40,990 bases of DNA, taken from contig CAMVCZ010000025.1 of assembly GCA_947166105.1 (NCBI GenBank), positions 1 to 40,990 on the forward strand, in the 5' to 3' direction. Below, in pieces: positions 17,484 through 27,191 of this stretch. The notes beneath the pieces were generated by a model that did not search any database, was not told where the DNA came from, and was given only the letters and a program-made list of their open reading frames with translations. Position 1 is the first letter of the stretch. Each line of letters starts with the position of its first letter. Source of the DNA: an uncultured Bacteroidales bacterium (GTDB lineage Bacteria; Bacteroidota; Bacteroidia; Bacteroidales; F082). The position numbers were made by a program, and so were the translations under genes.

Positions 17484-17583
17484 TTTGTTTTGTTTTATGT
17501 TTGACGCTGTAAAAGTAAAGCAAACTTTCTAATTAGACAAATTAATTTGTCATTTTCTCGCAAAAAGATGTAGAAAGTAGTTT

Positions 17584-17670
17584 CACGCAGAATCCGCAGA
17601 ACTCGCAGAACCTACCGGACCCAAGCTTTTCGTCGCTTTGCGCTTCATAAGATTCTGCGGATTCTGCGTG
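17584..17670. repeat. Dispersed inverted repeat, family A, copy 2 (reverse orientation)
   Basis: An 87-bp element. The left end has three 9-nt units (CACGCAGAA, TCCGCAGAA, CTCGCAGAA), the right end two (TTCTGCGGA, TTCTGCGTG). Its reverse complement aligns along the full length with the copy at 27052-27137, including the centre GAAGCGCAAAGCG. It lies between the divergent TlpA-like and OPT genes. Confidence 0.85.
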
Positions 17671-17758
17671 AGAAAAAAACACTACACAAAATATCAAACA
17701 ATCATTAATTTTCCTATTATTGCAATTCATTTCCGTTGATATTTCAAACATTCACTAT

Positions 17759-19762
17759 ATGGAAAACGACCAATTCAAGCTGCCCGAAAACGCGCAACGC
17801 GAACTGAAACCGGGCGAAGAGTATGAACCCATACTCTCGAAAAACAAAAAGTATCAAGAAGTTACGGTATGGTCGGTGTGCATCGGCCTGCTGATGACCA
17901 TCCTGTTTTCGGCTGCCGCCGCCTACCTCGGCCTGAAGGTCGGGCAGGTGTTTGAGGCCGCCATCCCCATCGCCATCATCGCCATCGGCCTCACAGGACT
18001 GACGCGCAAGAACGACGCGCTGTCGCAAAACGTCATCATCCAAAGCATCGGCGGCTGCTCGGGCGGCGTGGTGGCCGGTGCCATCTTCACCTTGCCTGCG
18101 CTCTACATCCTGCAAGGCAAGGGCTACCAAATCGAAATCAACTTCTGGCAGGTGTTCATCGCCTCGCTGCTTGGCGGCATCTTGGGCATCCTGTTCCTCA
18201 TCCCCTTCCGAAAATATTTCGTGAAGGAACAACACGGCAAGTTCCCCTTCCCCGAAGCCACAGCCACAACGCAGGTTTTGGTCAGCGGGCAAAAGAAAGG
18301 CAAGGATTCTTTGTTGTTGGTTGTCAGCGGCTTGATTGGCGGTTTGTACGACTTCATCGTGTCGACTTTCGGCTGGTGGTCGGAGACCATCACCACCCGT
18401 ATGATGGGCTGGGGCGCGGCCTTGGCCGACAAAGCCAAGCTGATGTTCAAAGTGAACACCGGCGCGGCTGTGCTTGGCTTGGGCTACATCATCGGCCTGA
18501 AATACGCCTTCATCATCTGCTGCGGCTCTATGCTCGTGTGGTTCATCATCATCCCCGGAATGAACCTCATTTGGGGCGACCAAATCGTTGACCTGATGAA
18601 CGCGGGCATCACCGCCACCATCGGTTCGATGGCACCTGAAGATATTTTCAAGAACTATGCGCGACACATCGGCATCGGTGGCATTGCTATGGCAGGTGTC
18701 ATCAGTATCATCAAGTCGTGGGGCGTGATTAAGTCGTCGGTGGGTCTCGCTGCCAACGAGTTCAAGGGCAAGAAGGTCGCAGCTGAACCCGTCGACCGCA
18801 CCCAACAAGACATCCCGATGAAAACCATCGTCATCGGCATCGTGGCCGTTTTGATTATCACCTTCCTGTTCTTCTGGTTTGGCGTGGTCCACAACCTCGG
18901 CCACGCTTTGATTGGCATTTTGGTTGTGGCCGTCATCGCCTTCCTGTTCACGACGGTGGCCGCCAATGCCATCGCCATCGTGGGCAGCAATCCCGTGAGC
19001 GGTATGACTTTGATGACCTTGATTTTGGCCTCCTTGGTGATGGTCGCCGCCGGACTGAGCGGTCCGCAAGGCATGACCGCCACATTAATAATAGGTGGCG
19101 TGGTTTGCACGGCATTGGCCGTGGCCGGAGCCTTCATCACCGACCTGAAAGTAGGTTATTGGATTGGCACGACGCCCAAGAAACAAGAGATTTGGAAGTT
19201 CGTCGGCGTGGCCGTGGCCGCTGCCACAGTCGCTGGCGTGATTATGATTTTGAACAAGGCCTACGGCTTCGTGGGCGACGGAGCCTTGGTCGCGCCACAA
19301 GCCAACGCAATGAGTGCCGTCATCGAGCCGATGATGTCGGGCGGTAGCGCCCCGTGGCTGCTCTACGGCATCGGTGCCGCCATTGCCTTGATCCTCAACT
19401 TCTGCAAGATTCCTGCCCTGCCCTTCGCCTTGGGTATGTTCATCCCCATCGACCTCAACGTGCCGCTGCTCATCGGTGGTGCCATCTCATGGTTTGTGAG
19501 CACCCGCAGCAAGGACCAGAAACTCAACGATGCACGCTACAACCGTGGCACCCTCATCGCCTCGGGCTTCATCGCCGGTGGTGCCTTGATGGGTGTGGTA
19601 AGCGCCATCCTGAAGTTCGCCAACGTGGATGCCGTGGCACGCACTGCCGACGGCACGCCGTTTGCCGAGATGCCTGTGGCCGGTCTCATCGCCTTGGTGA
19701 TGTATATCGCCATCATCGCCTATATGATTTGGGACTCGAAGCGGGCGAAGGTTGAGGAATAA
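17759..19762 (+). CDS. OPT family oligopeptide transporter
   Basis: A 667-residue polytopic membrane protein of the OPT family, which imports oligopeptides or metal-chelate compounds with protons. About 14-16 hydrophobic segments are visible. Typical stretches include AAAAYLGLKVGQVFEAAIPI near the N-terminus, NVIIQSIGGCSGGVVAGAIF, FPFPEATATTQVL and GSNPVSGMTL. The ATG at 17759 (MENDQFKLPENAQRE) is chosen over an upstream frame start because it puts the short hydrophilic N-terminus of the family first. A near-consensus box TATTATTG lies at about 17714. A strong hairpin follows the stop. It may supply peptides released by the secreted peptidases encoded on both sides. Confidence 0.93.
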   Translation: MENDQFKLPENAQRELKPGEEYEPILSKNKKYQEVTVWSVCIGLLMTILFSAAAAYLGLKVGQVFEAAIPIAIIAIGLTGLTRKNDALSQNVIIQSIGGCSGGVVAGAIFTLPALYILQGKGYQIEINFWQVFIASLLGGILGILFLIPFRKYFVKEQHGKFPFPEATATTQVLVSGQKKGKDSLLLVVSGLIGGLYDFIVSTFGWWSETITTRMMGWGAALADKAKLMFKVNTGAAVLGLGYIIGLKYAFIICCGSMLVWFIIIPGMNLIWGDQIVDLMNAGITATIGSMAPEDIFKNYARHIGIGGIAMAGVISIIKSWGVIKSSVGLAANEFKGKKVAAEPVDRTQQDIPMKTIVIGIVAVLIITFLFFWFGVVHNLGHALIGILVVAVIAFLFTTVAANAIAIVGSNPVSGMTLMTLILASLVMVAAGLSGPQGMTATLIIGGVVCTALAVAGAFITDLKVGYWIGTTPKKQEIWKFVGVAVAAATVAGVIMILNKAYGFVGDGALVAPQANAMSAVIEPMMSGGSAPWLLYGIGAAIALILNFCKIPALPFALGMFIPIDLNVPLLIGGAISWFVSTRSKDQKLNDARYNRGTLIASGFIAGGALMGVVSAILKFANVDAVARTADGTPFAEMPVAGLIALVMYIAIIAYMIWDSKRAKVEE

Positions 19763-19788
19763 ACTTCCTGACCATGACTTGTGACTAT

Positions 19789-19828
19789 GACCATGACTGC
19801 TTTTCTTTTGTCGAAAGCAGTCATGGTC
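19789..19828 (+). terminator. Strong hairpin after the OPT gene
   Basis: A perfect 15-bp inverted repeat GACCATGACTGCTTT / AAAGCAGTCATGGTC with a 10-nt loop, 27 bp after the stop. It lacks a T-tract, so it may act as an mRNA 3'-end stabiliser or repeat rather than a classical intrinsic terminator. Confidence 0.55.
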
Positions 19829-19868
19829 AATTATTATAGGTCATTACTAAAAAACACATAAAAGAAAA

Positions 19869-19933
19869 CCCCTACGGGGTATAACCCATTGGTTCGTTGA
19901 GTTTTCATTATTAAAAGAAAGCTCCTATGGAGC
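19869..19933. repeat. Two short palindromes upstream of the C10 peptidase gene
   Basis: CCCC-tac-GGGG (19869-19879) and GCTCC-tat-GGAGC followed by ATTTTT (19921-19938). Both stems close the same kind of 3-nt TAY loop and lie about 50 bp apart in the 265-bp gap. The second could serve as a weak intrinsic terminator. Confidence 0.5.
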
Positions 19934-19983
19934 ATTTTTAGAAGTTCCCTATAATTTGTTAATGTCCTAAAAAGTATTTTCAC

Positions 19984-19991
19984 TATTTTTG
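19984..19991 (+). promoter_or_regulatory. -7 box of the C10 peptidase gene
   Basis: TATTTTTG, perfect match, with TTTG at 19955-19958 as the -33 element, giving the usual spacing. The ATG follows at 20029. Confidence 0.75.
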
Positions 19992-20028
19992 CAGCCTAAT
20001 TGTCAACGAAATAAAAACACCACTAAAT

Positions 20029-23000
20029 ATGAAAAGATTTACAATGATTGTGGCATTGCTGCTGATGGTGGCGATGCCGATGATGGCCGAGCGCGTTTCG
20101 CCCGAAACCGCTCAAAAAGTGGCCACCACCTTCCTGAACAACAACGGTGCTAAAGCCGCCCAACTCACCGACCTCTCCAAGGCAGCCGATTTCCCGAATC
20201 TTTACATCTTCACGACAGAAAATAGTTTTGTAGTGATGTCGGCGGATGACTGCGCCCAACCTATCTTGGGGTATTCATTGAGCGACAATTTCATTGTTGA
20301 CGACATGCCTGAGAATTTGCGGTGGTGGCTACAGCAATATAGCGACGAAATACAATGGGGCATCGAAAATGGCATACAGCCCGACAAAAGCACCGCTGAC
20401 GAATGGCAAGACTTGAAAGAAGGAAAAAACTCGAAGGATACTCCGACTACAGTTGTGGAGCCTTTATTGACAACAGAATGGGATCAAGGCAGCCCTTACA
20501 ACATGTATTGTCCAACGGGCACTGTTACGGGCTGTGTGGCAACCGCCATGGCACAGGTGATGAAATATTGGAATTATCCGAAGCAAGGACAAGGCTCACA
20601 CTCCTACACTCCTGAAATGCACCCCAATTTCGGGGAACAAAGTGCCAACTTCGGCGAAACCACTTACCGCTGGGACAAAATGACCAATACCTACAATAAC
20701 ACAAGTTCGGATGAAGAAAAACGGGCCGTCGCTACACTGATGTACCATTGTGGTATTTCGGTTGATATGAATTATGGATATAGTTCAGATGGAGGAAGCG
20801 GTGCAACATCATCAAAAGTGGTTTCTGCTCTGGTTGATTATTTCAAATATTCGCCATCGGCTACATACATTACAAAAGATGCTTACACCGATGAGCAATG
20901 GATTGGTTTTTTGCAATCTGAATTGAATGAAAGCAGACCCGTTTTTTATAGAGGAAGATTCGAAAACGGTGGCCATGCTTTTGTATGCGATGGCTATCGT
21001 TCTGATAATTATTTCCACTTCAACTGGGGATGGAGTGGATATCAGGATGATTATTGGCTCATCGGAGCTTTAAATCCATTATCAGGAGGCATAGGGAGCG
21101 GAGAAGGCACTTTTAACCTCGAAAATGCCGTAATAGCATGGATTGAACCTCTCAGCAACCTTACAGCGCCCACCATATCGGCCATTGCCACCAATGGTAC
21201 CATAACTCTCGAATGGAACGCCATCACAGATGCCATTTCATACAACATTTACCGCGATAACATTAGAATTGCAACAAATGTTACAGAAAACTATTACGCT
21301 GACAATGATGTCGTTTCAGGCATCTATTATGAATACTTTGTCCGGGCAGTGTCAGAAGATACTATTTCTAATCCATCTAACCACGTCACAAAAATGTGCT
21401 TCTACCGTGACTACACACCTTCTGACCTATCAGTATTTTTTTCAGAAAACGATACCATATTGAAATGGGAAGCCCCTGAAAACAAATCCACTAATCTTCA
21501 TTACGGACTCAACTATTTTGCAAGAGCTGGAATGGGAGCTGGCAAAGACACCTATTGGGCAGAAGTGTTCGATCCGTCGCGCCTGACCAACTTTGCGGGA
21601 ATGTACATTAATAAAGTTTCCACATACCTATATTTTTCAGGAATATACAAACTTATTATCTACGAAGGTGACCCTAATGAAGAAGGATCCTTAAAACTGA
21701 TAGAGCAGTCTTTCACCAATAATTCCTCCAAAATTTGGAAAGATATCGAATTTGCCAACCCATTCTTTTTCGATTACACCAAAGAACTTTGGGTAATCCT
21801 ATTCTTCCCAGGTACTGACAGCAATTCGGGAAACTATCCAGCACCTTGTGGCATTTATGATGACATTCCAATTGATGATACAACGAATATCGAACGATTC
21901 AATCCAAGACTGATTGGAGAATCACTTACAAATTGGACGTTTCTTGGTGGCGATGGAAAGAATTATTCATGGCTCATCCGCACCTACCTCACCGACGGCA
22001 CTTACACCTACAATTTATATGACAATGAAAATCCAGTTGCATTGAATATCTCCGACACGACATATACACTTCCTAATATCACCAACAATACCATCCACGA
22101 ATATACCGTAACAACAAACTACTTCGGCGGCGAATCCAGCCCTTCCAACACAGCAGGCCTCGCATTGGGCACAGCATCCATTACATCATTGGAACTTGGC
22201 GAAAACGACAAGATGACCATTGCTCCCAATAGCACACTCACCGTCACCGAAACCCTCAGTAACGACAATCCCGAAAACCTCATCCTCGAAAACGGCGCAC
22301 AACTCTTTCATAGCGGCGGTGATGTTTACGCAACAGTGAAAAAAGATATTGTCGCCTACACAACCGAAAAGAATGGATGGAACTTCATCGCCTCGCCCAT
22401 TTCCACTCAACTCGAAACCGCTACCATCGATGGCCTCATTCCTGAAAATGAAGAAACCACTTTTGACCTTTATAAATATAATGAACCTAATCACAAATGG
22501 TACAATTACAAGCCTAAAACCGACAATGCGGAACCCGGCTTTGCAATTGATCCCAAAACTGGTTATCTTTACGCCAGCAGCGAAAACACGACCCTTAGTT
22601 TTGCTGGCAAACTACAAAGTCAGGCCTCAATCACCATCGATAACTTGAGTTATTCCGCGACCGAATTGAAAGGCTTCAACCTCGTGGGCAACCCGCTTCC
22701 TTTCAACGCATACGTCAGTAAGAGTTACTACAAAATGAATGATGAGCGCACAAATATAAAAGCCGTGACGAGCAACAGCGAAACGGTCGCGCCCTGCACA
22801 GGAATCATAGTGGAAGCCACTGGAGAAAACGAAAGCGTCACTTTCAGCCAAACTCAAATGCAATGGTCAAATCGAGGTCAATTGCAAATCGCTGTAGCAG
22901 AGAACAAACTGGATAGAGATGGCAGCTCAACGAGCGCAGCACAGGTCGACAATGCCATCATCAGTCTCAATGAAACCGACCCGCTTCAGAAGTTCGTTTT

Positions 23001-23508
23001 CAATGAAGACAACGCCAAACTTTACATCCCAAATGGCGACAAGGAATATGCCATTGTCAGCACCGAAGCCAAAGGCGAAATGCCCCTCAACTTCAAACCC
23101 AGTCAAGATGGCACTTTCACTTTAACGGTTCTGCCTGAGTCGGTGAAGATGGGCTATCTCTTCCTTATCGACAACATGACCGGCACCCATATCAACCTTT
23201 TGACTACGCCGAATTACACCTTCGAAGCCAAGACGGACGATTATGAATCACGATTCAAGTTGCTGTTTGCTGCTGCAAACGAAGAAACAGAAACTTTTGA
23301 GAATGAGAGTTTTGGCTTTATCATCAATGGACAATTCCAATCGATTATTGGTCAAGGCCTGCTGCAAGTCATTGACTTGAACGGAAGAATTTTAAGAAGT
23401 TCAAATGAAACGGATTGCATTGGACTTGATGGATTGACTGCTGGCGTGTATGTGATACGATTCACCACCGCCAACAGTGTGAGAACACAAAAGATTGTTG
23501 TGGAATAA
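20029..23508 (+). CDS. Secreted C10 (streptopain-like) cysteine peptidase with T9SS signal
   Basis: An 1159-residue secreted protein. A Sec signal peptide (MKRFTMIVALLLMVAMPMMA) is followed by a Spi-type propeptide (about 22-120, with FVVMSADDCAQPILGYS). In the C10 peptidase domain the catalytic Cys is in TGCVATAMAQVMKYW (about 168) and His in GGHAFVCDGY (about 316). Fibronectin III-like and other beta-rich domains fill about 380-1080. The C-terminus (VIDLNGRILRSS to TAGVYVIRFTT and a basic end) is a type A T9SS sorting domain. Relatives include SpeB and interpain A; it probably degrades host or environmental proteins at the cell surface. It is much longer than SpeB, the excess being adhesion-like domains. 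Confidence 0.93.
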   Translation: MKRFTMIVALLLMVAMPMMAERVSPETAQKVATTFLNNNGAKAAQLTDLSKAADFPNLYIFTTENSFVVMSADDCAQPILGYSLSDNFIVDDMPENLRWWLQQYSDEIQWGIENGIQPDKSTADEWQDLKEGKNSKDTPTTVVEPLLTTEWDQGSPYNMYCPTGTVTGCVATAMAQVMKYWNYPKQGQGSHSYTPEMHPNFGEQSANFGETTYRWDKMTNTYNNTSSDEEKRAVATLMYHCGISVDMNYGYSSDGGSGATSSKVVSALVDYFKYSPSATYITKDAYTDEQWIGFLQSELNESRPVFYRGRFENGGHAFVCDGYRSDNYFHFNWGWSGYQDDYWLIGALNPLSGGIGSGEGTFNLENAVIAWIEPLSNLTAPTISAIATNGTITLEWNAITDAISYNIYRDNIRIATNVTENYYADNDVVSGIYYEYFVRAVSEDTISNPSNHVTKMCFYRDYTPSDLSVFFSENDTILKWEAPENKSTNLHYGLNYFARAGMGAGKDTYWAEVFDPSRLTNFAGMYINKVSTYLYFSGIYKLIIYEGDPNEEGSLKLIEQSFTNNSSKIWKDIEFANPFFFDYTKELWVILFFPGTDSNSGNYPAPCGIYDDIPIDDTTNIERFNPRLIGESLTNWTFLGGDGKNYSWLIRTYLTDGTYTYNLYDNENPVALNISDTTYTLPNITNNTIHEYTVTTNYFGGESSPSNTAGLALGTASITSLELGENDKMTIAPNSTLTVTETLSNDNPENLILENGAQLFHSGGDVYATVKKDIVAYTTEKNGWNFIASPISTQLETATIDGLIPENEETTFDLYKYNEPNHKWYNYKPKTDNAEPGFAIDPKTGYLYASSENTTLSFAGKLQSQASITIDNLSYSATELKGFNLVGNPLPFNAYVSKSYYKMNDERTNIKAVTSNSETVAPCTGIIVEATGENESVTFSQTQMQWSNRGQLQIAVAENKLDRDGSSTSAAQVDNAIISLNETDPLQKFVFNEDNAKLYIPNGDKEYAIVSTEAKGEMPLNFKPSQDGTFTLTVLPESVKMGYLFLIDNMTGTHINLLTTPNYTFEAKTDDYESRFKLLFAAANEETETFENESFGFIINGQFQSIIGQGLLQVIDLNGRILRSSNETDCIGLDGLTAGVYVIRFTTANSVRTQKIVVE

Positions 23509-23513
23509 ATTCG

Positions 23514-23521
23514 TATCTTTG
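23514..23521 (+). promoter_or_regulatory. -7 box of mfd
   Basis: TATCTTTG, perfect match, with TTG at 23495 as -33. It overlaps the end of the C10 gene region and gives a short leader before the GTG at 23541. Confidence 0.7.
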
Positions 23522-23540
23522 CGCCACAATTTCAAGAACC

Positions 23541-26500
23541 GTGGCAAGCATTACGAACCAACCCTATAAGAATGATGCCCACATCGACGCGATAGTCAAG
23601 GCTTTGCGCGATGGCGGGCATTTGCTTTGTTCCAATTTGACGGCCTCATCGAAGGCCTTCGTGGTGGAAGAAACCTTCCGTCAGATGGGCGGGCAACATC
23701 TCATCGTGTGCGCCGACAAGGAAGACGCAGCCTATTTCTACAACGACCTCGAAAGCCTCCTCGGCGAGCGTGGCATAGACTACAGTAAGAAACAGGTGCT
23801 CTTCTACCCCACTTCCTACAAACGCCCCTACGAACCCGAAAAGCCCGACAATTCATACATCCTTTCGAGAACGGAAGTCTTGCAACGCGTTTCGATATCC
23901 GAGCGCAAAACATTGATTGTCAGTTATCCCGAGGCGTTGAGCGAGAAGGTTTTCACACGCAAACTCTTGGCCAAAAACACCTTCAAACTCAAAGTCGGGG
24001 AAAAGGTCAATCTGGATTTCCTCACCGATTTGCTGTATGACTATGAGTTTGAGAACGTGGATTTCGTCGTCGAGCCGGGACAGTTTGCCATCCGTGGCGG
24101 CTTGGTCGACGTGTTTTCTTTCGCCAACGACTACCCTTACCGCATCGAGTTTTTCGGCGACGAAGTTGAGAGCATCCGCAGTTTCAACATCGCCGACCAG
24201 CTTTCGATCGAGAAACTGAAACAGATTGTACTGCTGCCCAACATGCAAGAACGCGCCTTCATCGAGGAGCGCGAGGCCATCCTGCAATACTTGCCCGACA
24301 CGACCACCATTTGGCTCACCGACATGGCCTTTTTCGCCTCCCAAGTCGATAAGGAATACGACCGCGCCATTGAAGGTTTCGAGAAACTGCAAGCCACAGA
24401 GGAAGAGGAAGTTAAAGCCTTGAAACCTGGGCAATTGTTCAGCAAGTCCGATGAACTTTTGGACTGCCTGAAGAAACGCCGCACCGTGGAATTTGGCACT
24501 TCAAGCCATTTAGGTCTGGATTGCTTCGTTCCTCGCGATGACGCGAAGCAAGTCAACCAAAGCCCTGAAAGGGCGACCCGAACAGAAACGGGCGATTTCA
24601 ATCCCCGTTCCAATGTACGGCTGCCACAATGTGACAGCCCTACAACTGTCAACTTTAGGACTAAGCCTCAACCCATCTTCAGCAAAAACTTCAACCTCCT
24701 CATCGACGACATCGCCGAACACAAAGAGGAAGGCTACCGCGTCATCATTTTTTCTGAAAGCAGCAAGCAACTTTCACGCATTCAGGCGATTCTGAACGAT
24801 ATCAACCACAACGATGAGCTTCACCGCGACTTCGAAACCGAGACCATCGCCATCCACGGCGGCTTTATCGATGAGGACCTGAAAGTGTGCTGCTACACCG
24901 ACCACCAAATCTTCGAGCGTTACCACCGCTTCCACCTCCGCGACAACTTCTCGACCAAGCAGGCCATCACGCTGAAAGACCTCTACGAGCTGAAGCCCGG
25001 CGACTATGTCACCCACATCGACCACGGCATCGGGCGCTTCGACGGCCTCGAAACCATCGAGAACAACGGCAAGCCGCAAGAGGCCATCCGCCTGACTTAC
25101 AACAATGGCGACCTGCTTTATGTGAGCATCCACTCGCTGCACCGCATCGCGAAATACAGCAGCAAAGACGGCACCGAGCCGCATTTGAGCACCCTCGGCA
25201 GCGGCGCGTGGAACCGCCTGAAAAACAAGACGAAAAGCAAGGTCAAGGACATTGCGCGTGAGCTCATCAAACTCTACGCCGAGCGCAAACGCACGCCCGG
25301 CTTCCAGTTTGCGCCCGACAACTACCTGCAAAACGAGCTGGAGGCTTCGTTCATCTACGAGGACACCCCCGACCAGCTGAAAGCCACCAACGACGTGAAA
25401 CGCGACATGGAAAGCGACCACCCGATGGACCGCCTCGTGTGCGGCGACGTCGGCTTCGGCAAGACCGAGGTGGCCATGCGCGCCGCTTTCAAGGCCTGCT
25501 GCGACTCGAAGCAAGTGGCCGTTTTGGTGCCCACCACCGTGCTGGCTTTGCAACATTACCACACCTTCACAGAGCGTTTCAACGGTTTCCCCGTCACCGT
25601 CGAATACCTCAACCGATTCAAGACCACCAAACAACAGACCGAAATCCTGAAGAAACTCGAAAAAGGCGAAATCGACATCATCATTGGGACGCACAGACTC
25701 ACTGGAAAAGACGTGAAATTCAAGGATTTGGGCTTGCTCGTCATCGACGAGGAACAGAAATTCGGCGTGGCCGTGAAGGAGAAACTGAAAGAGATGAAAG
25801 CCAACGTCGATACGCTGACTTTGACCGCCACCCCCATTCCGAGAACCCTGCAATTCTCGATGATGGGCGCGAGGGATTTGAGCGTCATCACCACGCCACC
25901 GCCCAACCGCTATCCCGTGCAGACCGAGCTTCGCGGCTTCGACGGCGAACTCATCCGCGACGCCATCCAGTTTGAACTCGCCCGCAACGGTCAGGTGTTC
26001 TTCATCCACAACCGCATCCAAAACATTATGGATGTACACGACTTCATCCTGAAATACGTGCCAGGCGTGCGCATCGCCGTGGCCCACGGCCAGATGGAAG
26101 GCGCTAAACTTGAGGACATTATGCTCGGTTTCATCAACGGCGACTATGACGTGCTGCTTTGCACCACCATCGTGGAATCGGGCTTGGACATCCCCAACGC
26201 CAACACCATTATTATTAATGAAGCGCACCGTTATGGCCTCTCCGACCTACACCAACTGCGCGGGCGCGTAGGTCGTTCCAACAAAAAGGCTTTCTGCTAT
26301 TTATTGACGCCGCCATTGAACACCCTCACCCAAGAAGCCCAAAAACGCCTCCGCGCCTTGGAGGAGTTTTCCGACCTCGGCGAAGGCATCAACATCGCCA
26401 TGCGCGACCTCGATATTCGCGGCGCGGGCAACATTCTCGGCGCAGAACAAAGCGGTTTCATCAACGACATCGGTTTTGAAACCTACCACAAGATTCTTGA

Positions 26501-27026
26501 CGAAGCCATTCTCGAACTGAAAGAGACTGAATTTCAGGATATTTTCGACAAGGAAGAGGAGAAAACATACGTTACGGATTGCACCATCGAGACCGATATG
26601 GAGGTGCGCTTCCCCGCCGACTACATCAACTCGACGCAGGAGCGCGTGAGCCTCTACAGCGAACTCGACCGCACCAAGACCGAAGAAGCCTTGATGAAGT
26701 TCACCGACCACCTCATCGACCGTTTCGGACCTATTCCAAAGCAGGTGAACGACTTACTCAATACCGTGCGCCTCCGCTGGATTGCCAAGGATTTGGGCTT
26801 CGAGAAGATTCTGTTGCGCCACCATAATATGACGGCCTATTTCGTCAGCAACCAAGAGTCAAGATACTTTGAGAGCGCAACCTTCCAAAAAGTCATGCAG
26901 TATATCATGAGCCACCCGAAACGCACCGCCGTCAAGGAGGCTAATGAAAAACTGCAACTCACTGTAAAAGAAGTTAGTACGGTGACGCAAGCGTTGGATT
27001 TGCTGCGGGAAATGAAAGGGGAATAA
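23541..27026 (+). CDS. mfd: Transcription-repair coupling factor Mfd, with in-frame repeat insertion
   Basis: A 1161-residue Mfd. It removes stalled RNA polymerase at DNA lesions and recruits UvrA. A UvrB-like N-terminal region is followed by the CarD-like RNA polymerase-interaction domain (about 485-540, GDYVTHIDHGIGRF). The translocase has Walker A GDVGFGKTE (about 635) and DEEQ box VIDEEQKFGV (about 738), with RGRVGRS in motif VI and a TRCF C-terminal domain. The start is GTG; no closer ATG fits the family. Residues about 320-368 are foreign to the family: between RRTVEFG and TVNFRTKPQPIF lies about 145 bp of palindromic repeat DNA in frame. The insertion is in a linker, so activity may be retained. 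Confidence 0.95.
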   Translation: MASITNQPYKNDAHIDAIVKALRDGGHLLCSNLTASSKAFVVEETFRQMGGQHLIVCADKEDAAYFYNDLESLLGERGIDYSKKQVLFYPTSYKRPYEPEKPDNSYILSRTEVLQRVSISERKTLIVSYPEALSEKVFTRKLLAKNTFKLKVGEKVNLDFLTDLLYDYEFENVDFVVEPGQFAIRGGLVDVFSFANDYPYRIEFFGDEVESIRSFNIADQLSIEKLKQIVLLPNMQERAFIEEREAILQYLPDTTTIWLTDMAFFASQVDKEYDRAIEGFEKLQATEEEEVKALKPGQLFSKSDELLDCLKKRRTVEFGTSSHLGLDCFVPRDDAKQVNQSPERATRTETGDFNPRSNVRLPQCDSPTTVNFRTKPQPIFSKNFNLLIDDIAEHKEEGYRVIIFSESSKQLSRIQAILNDINHNDELHRDFETETIAIHGGFIDEDLKVCCYTDHQIFERYHRFHLRDNFSTKQAITLKDLYELKPGDYVTHIDHGIGRFDGLETIENNGKPQEAIRLTYNNGDLLYVSIHSLHRIAKYSSKDGTEPHLSTLGSGAWNRLKNKTKSKVKDIARELIKLYAERKRTPGFQFAPDNYLQNELEASFIYEDTPDQLKATNDVKRDMESDHPMDRLVCGDVGFGKTEVAMRAAFKACCDSKQVAVLVPTTVLALQHYHTFTERFNGFPVTVEYLNRFKTTKQQTEILKKLEKGEIDIIIGTHRLTGKDVKFKDLGLLVIDEEQKFGVAVKEKLKEMKANVDTLTLTATPIPRTLQFSMMGARDLSVITTPPPNRYPVQTELRGFDGELIRDAIQFELARNGQVFFIHNRIQNIMDVHDFILKYVPGVRIAVAHGQMEGAKLEDIMLGFINGDYDVLLCTTIVESGLDIPNANTIIINEAHRYGLSDLHQLRGRVGRSNKKAFCYLLTPPLNTLTQEAQKRLRALEEFSDLGEGINIAMRDLDIRGAGNILGAEQSGFINDIGFETYHKILDEAILELKETEFQDIFDKEEEKTYVTDCTIETDMEVRFPADYINSTQERVSLYSELDRTKTEEALMKFTDHLIDRFGPIPKQVNDLLNTVRLRWIAKDLGFEKILLRHHNMTAYFVSNQESRYFESATFQKVMQYIMSHPKRTAVKEANEKLQLTVKEVSTVTQALDLLREMKGE
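24499..24643. repeat. Composite palindromic repeat inserted in frame within mfd
   Basis: Four adjoining hairpins: TTGCTTCG/CGAAGCAA (24521-24551), GCCCT-gaa-AGGGC (about 24561-24573), CCCG/CGGG (about 24577-24592) and GCTG/CAGC (about 24620-24638). On the minus strand the first reads CGTCATCGCGAGGAACGAAG, continuing CAATCC, a form very like a repeat seen between genes in many bacteria. The block is 145 bp, keeps the frame and has no stop codon. Confidence 0.8.
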
Positions 27027-27029
27027 TCT

Positions 27030-27184
27030 CACGCAGAACACATTATTTTAGCACGCAGAATACGCAGAATCTTGGGAAGCGCAAAGCGGCAAAAGGTTTA
27101 CGTCGATAGGTTCTGCGTATTCTGCGATTTCTGCGTGAACGGTCATCGCCCGGCAGGTTCTGCGAGTTCTGCGGATTCTGCGTG
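27030..27184. repeat. Nested family A repeats between mfd and the symporter gene
   Basis: An inner complete copy lies at 27052-27137 (CACGCAGAA TACGCAGAA on the left; TTCTGCGTA TTCTGCGAT TTCTGCGTG on the right). It is flanked by parts of a second copy: a left unit CACGCAGAA at 27030-27038 and three right units TTCTGCGAG TTCTGCGGA TTCTGCGTG at 27158-27184. The arrangement looks like one element sitting inside another. It lies between convergent genes. Confidence 0.8.
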
Positions 27185-27191
27185 AAAAAAC

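Noticed and set aside
17744..19069. Long minus-strand frame opposite the OPT gene
   Set aside because: It is a His/Asp/Gln-rich shadow of the plus-strand codon pattern, opposite a clear transporter gene.
24774..26228. Long minus-strand frame opposite mfd
   Set aside because: A shadow frame produced by the codon bias of mfd, with no recognisable domain.
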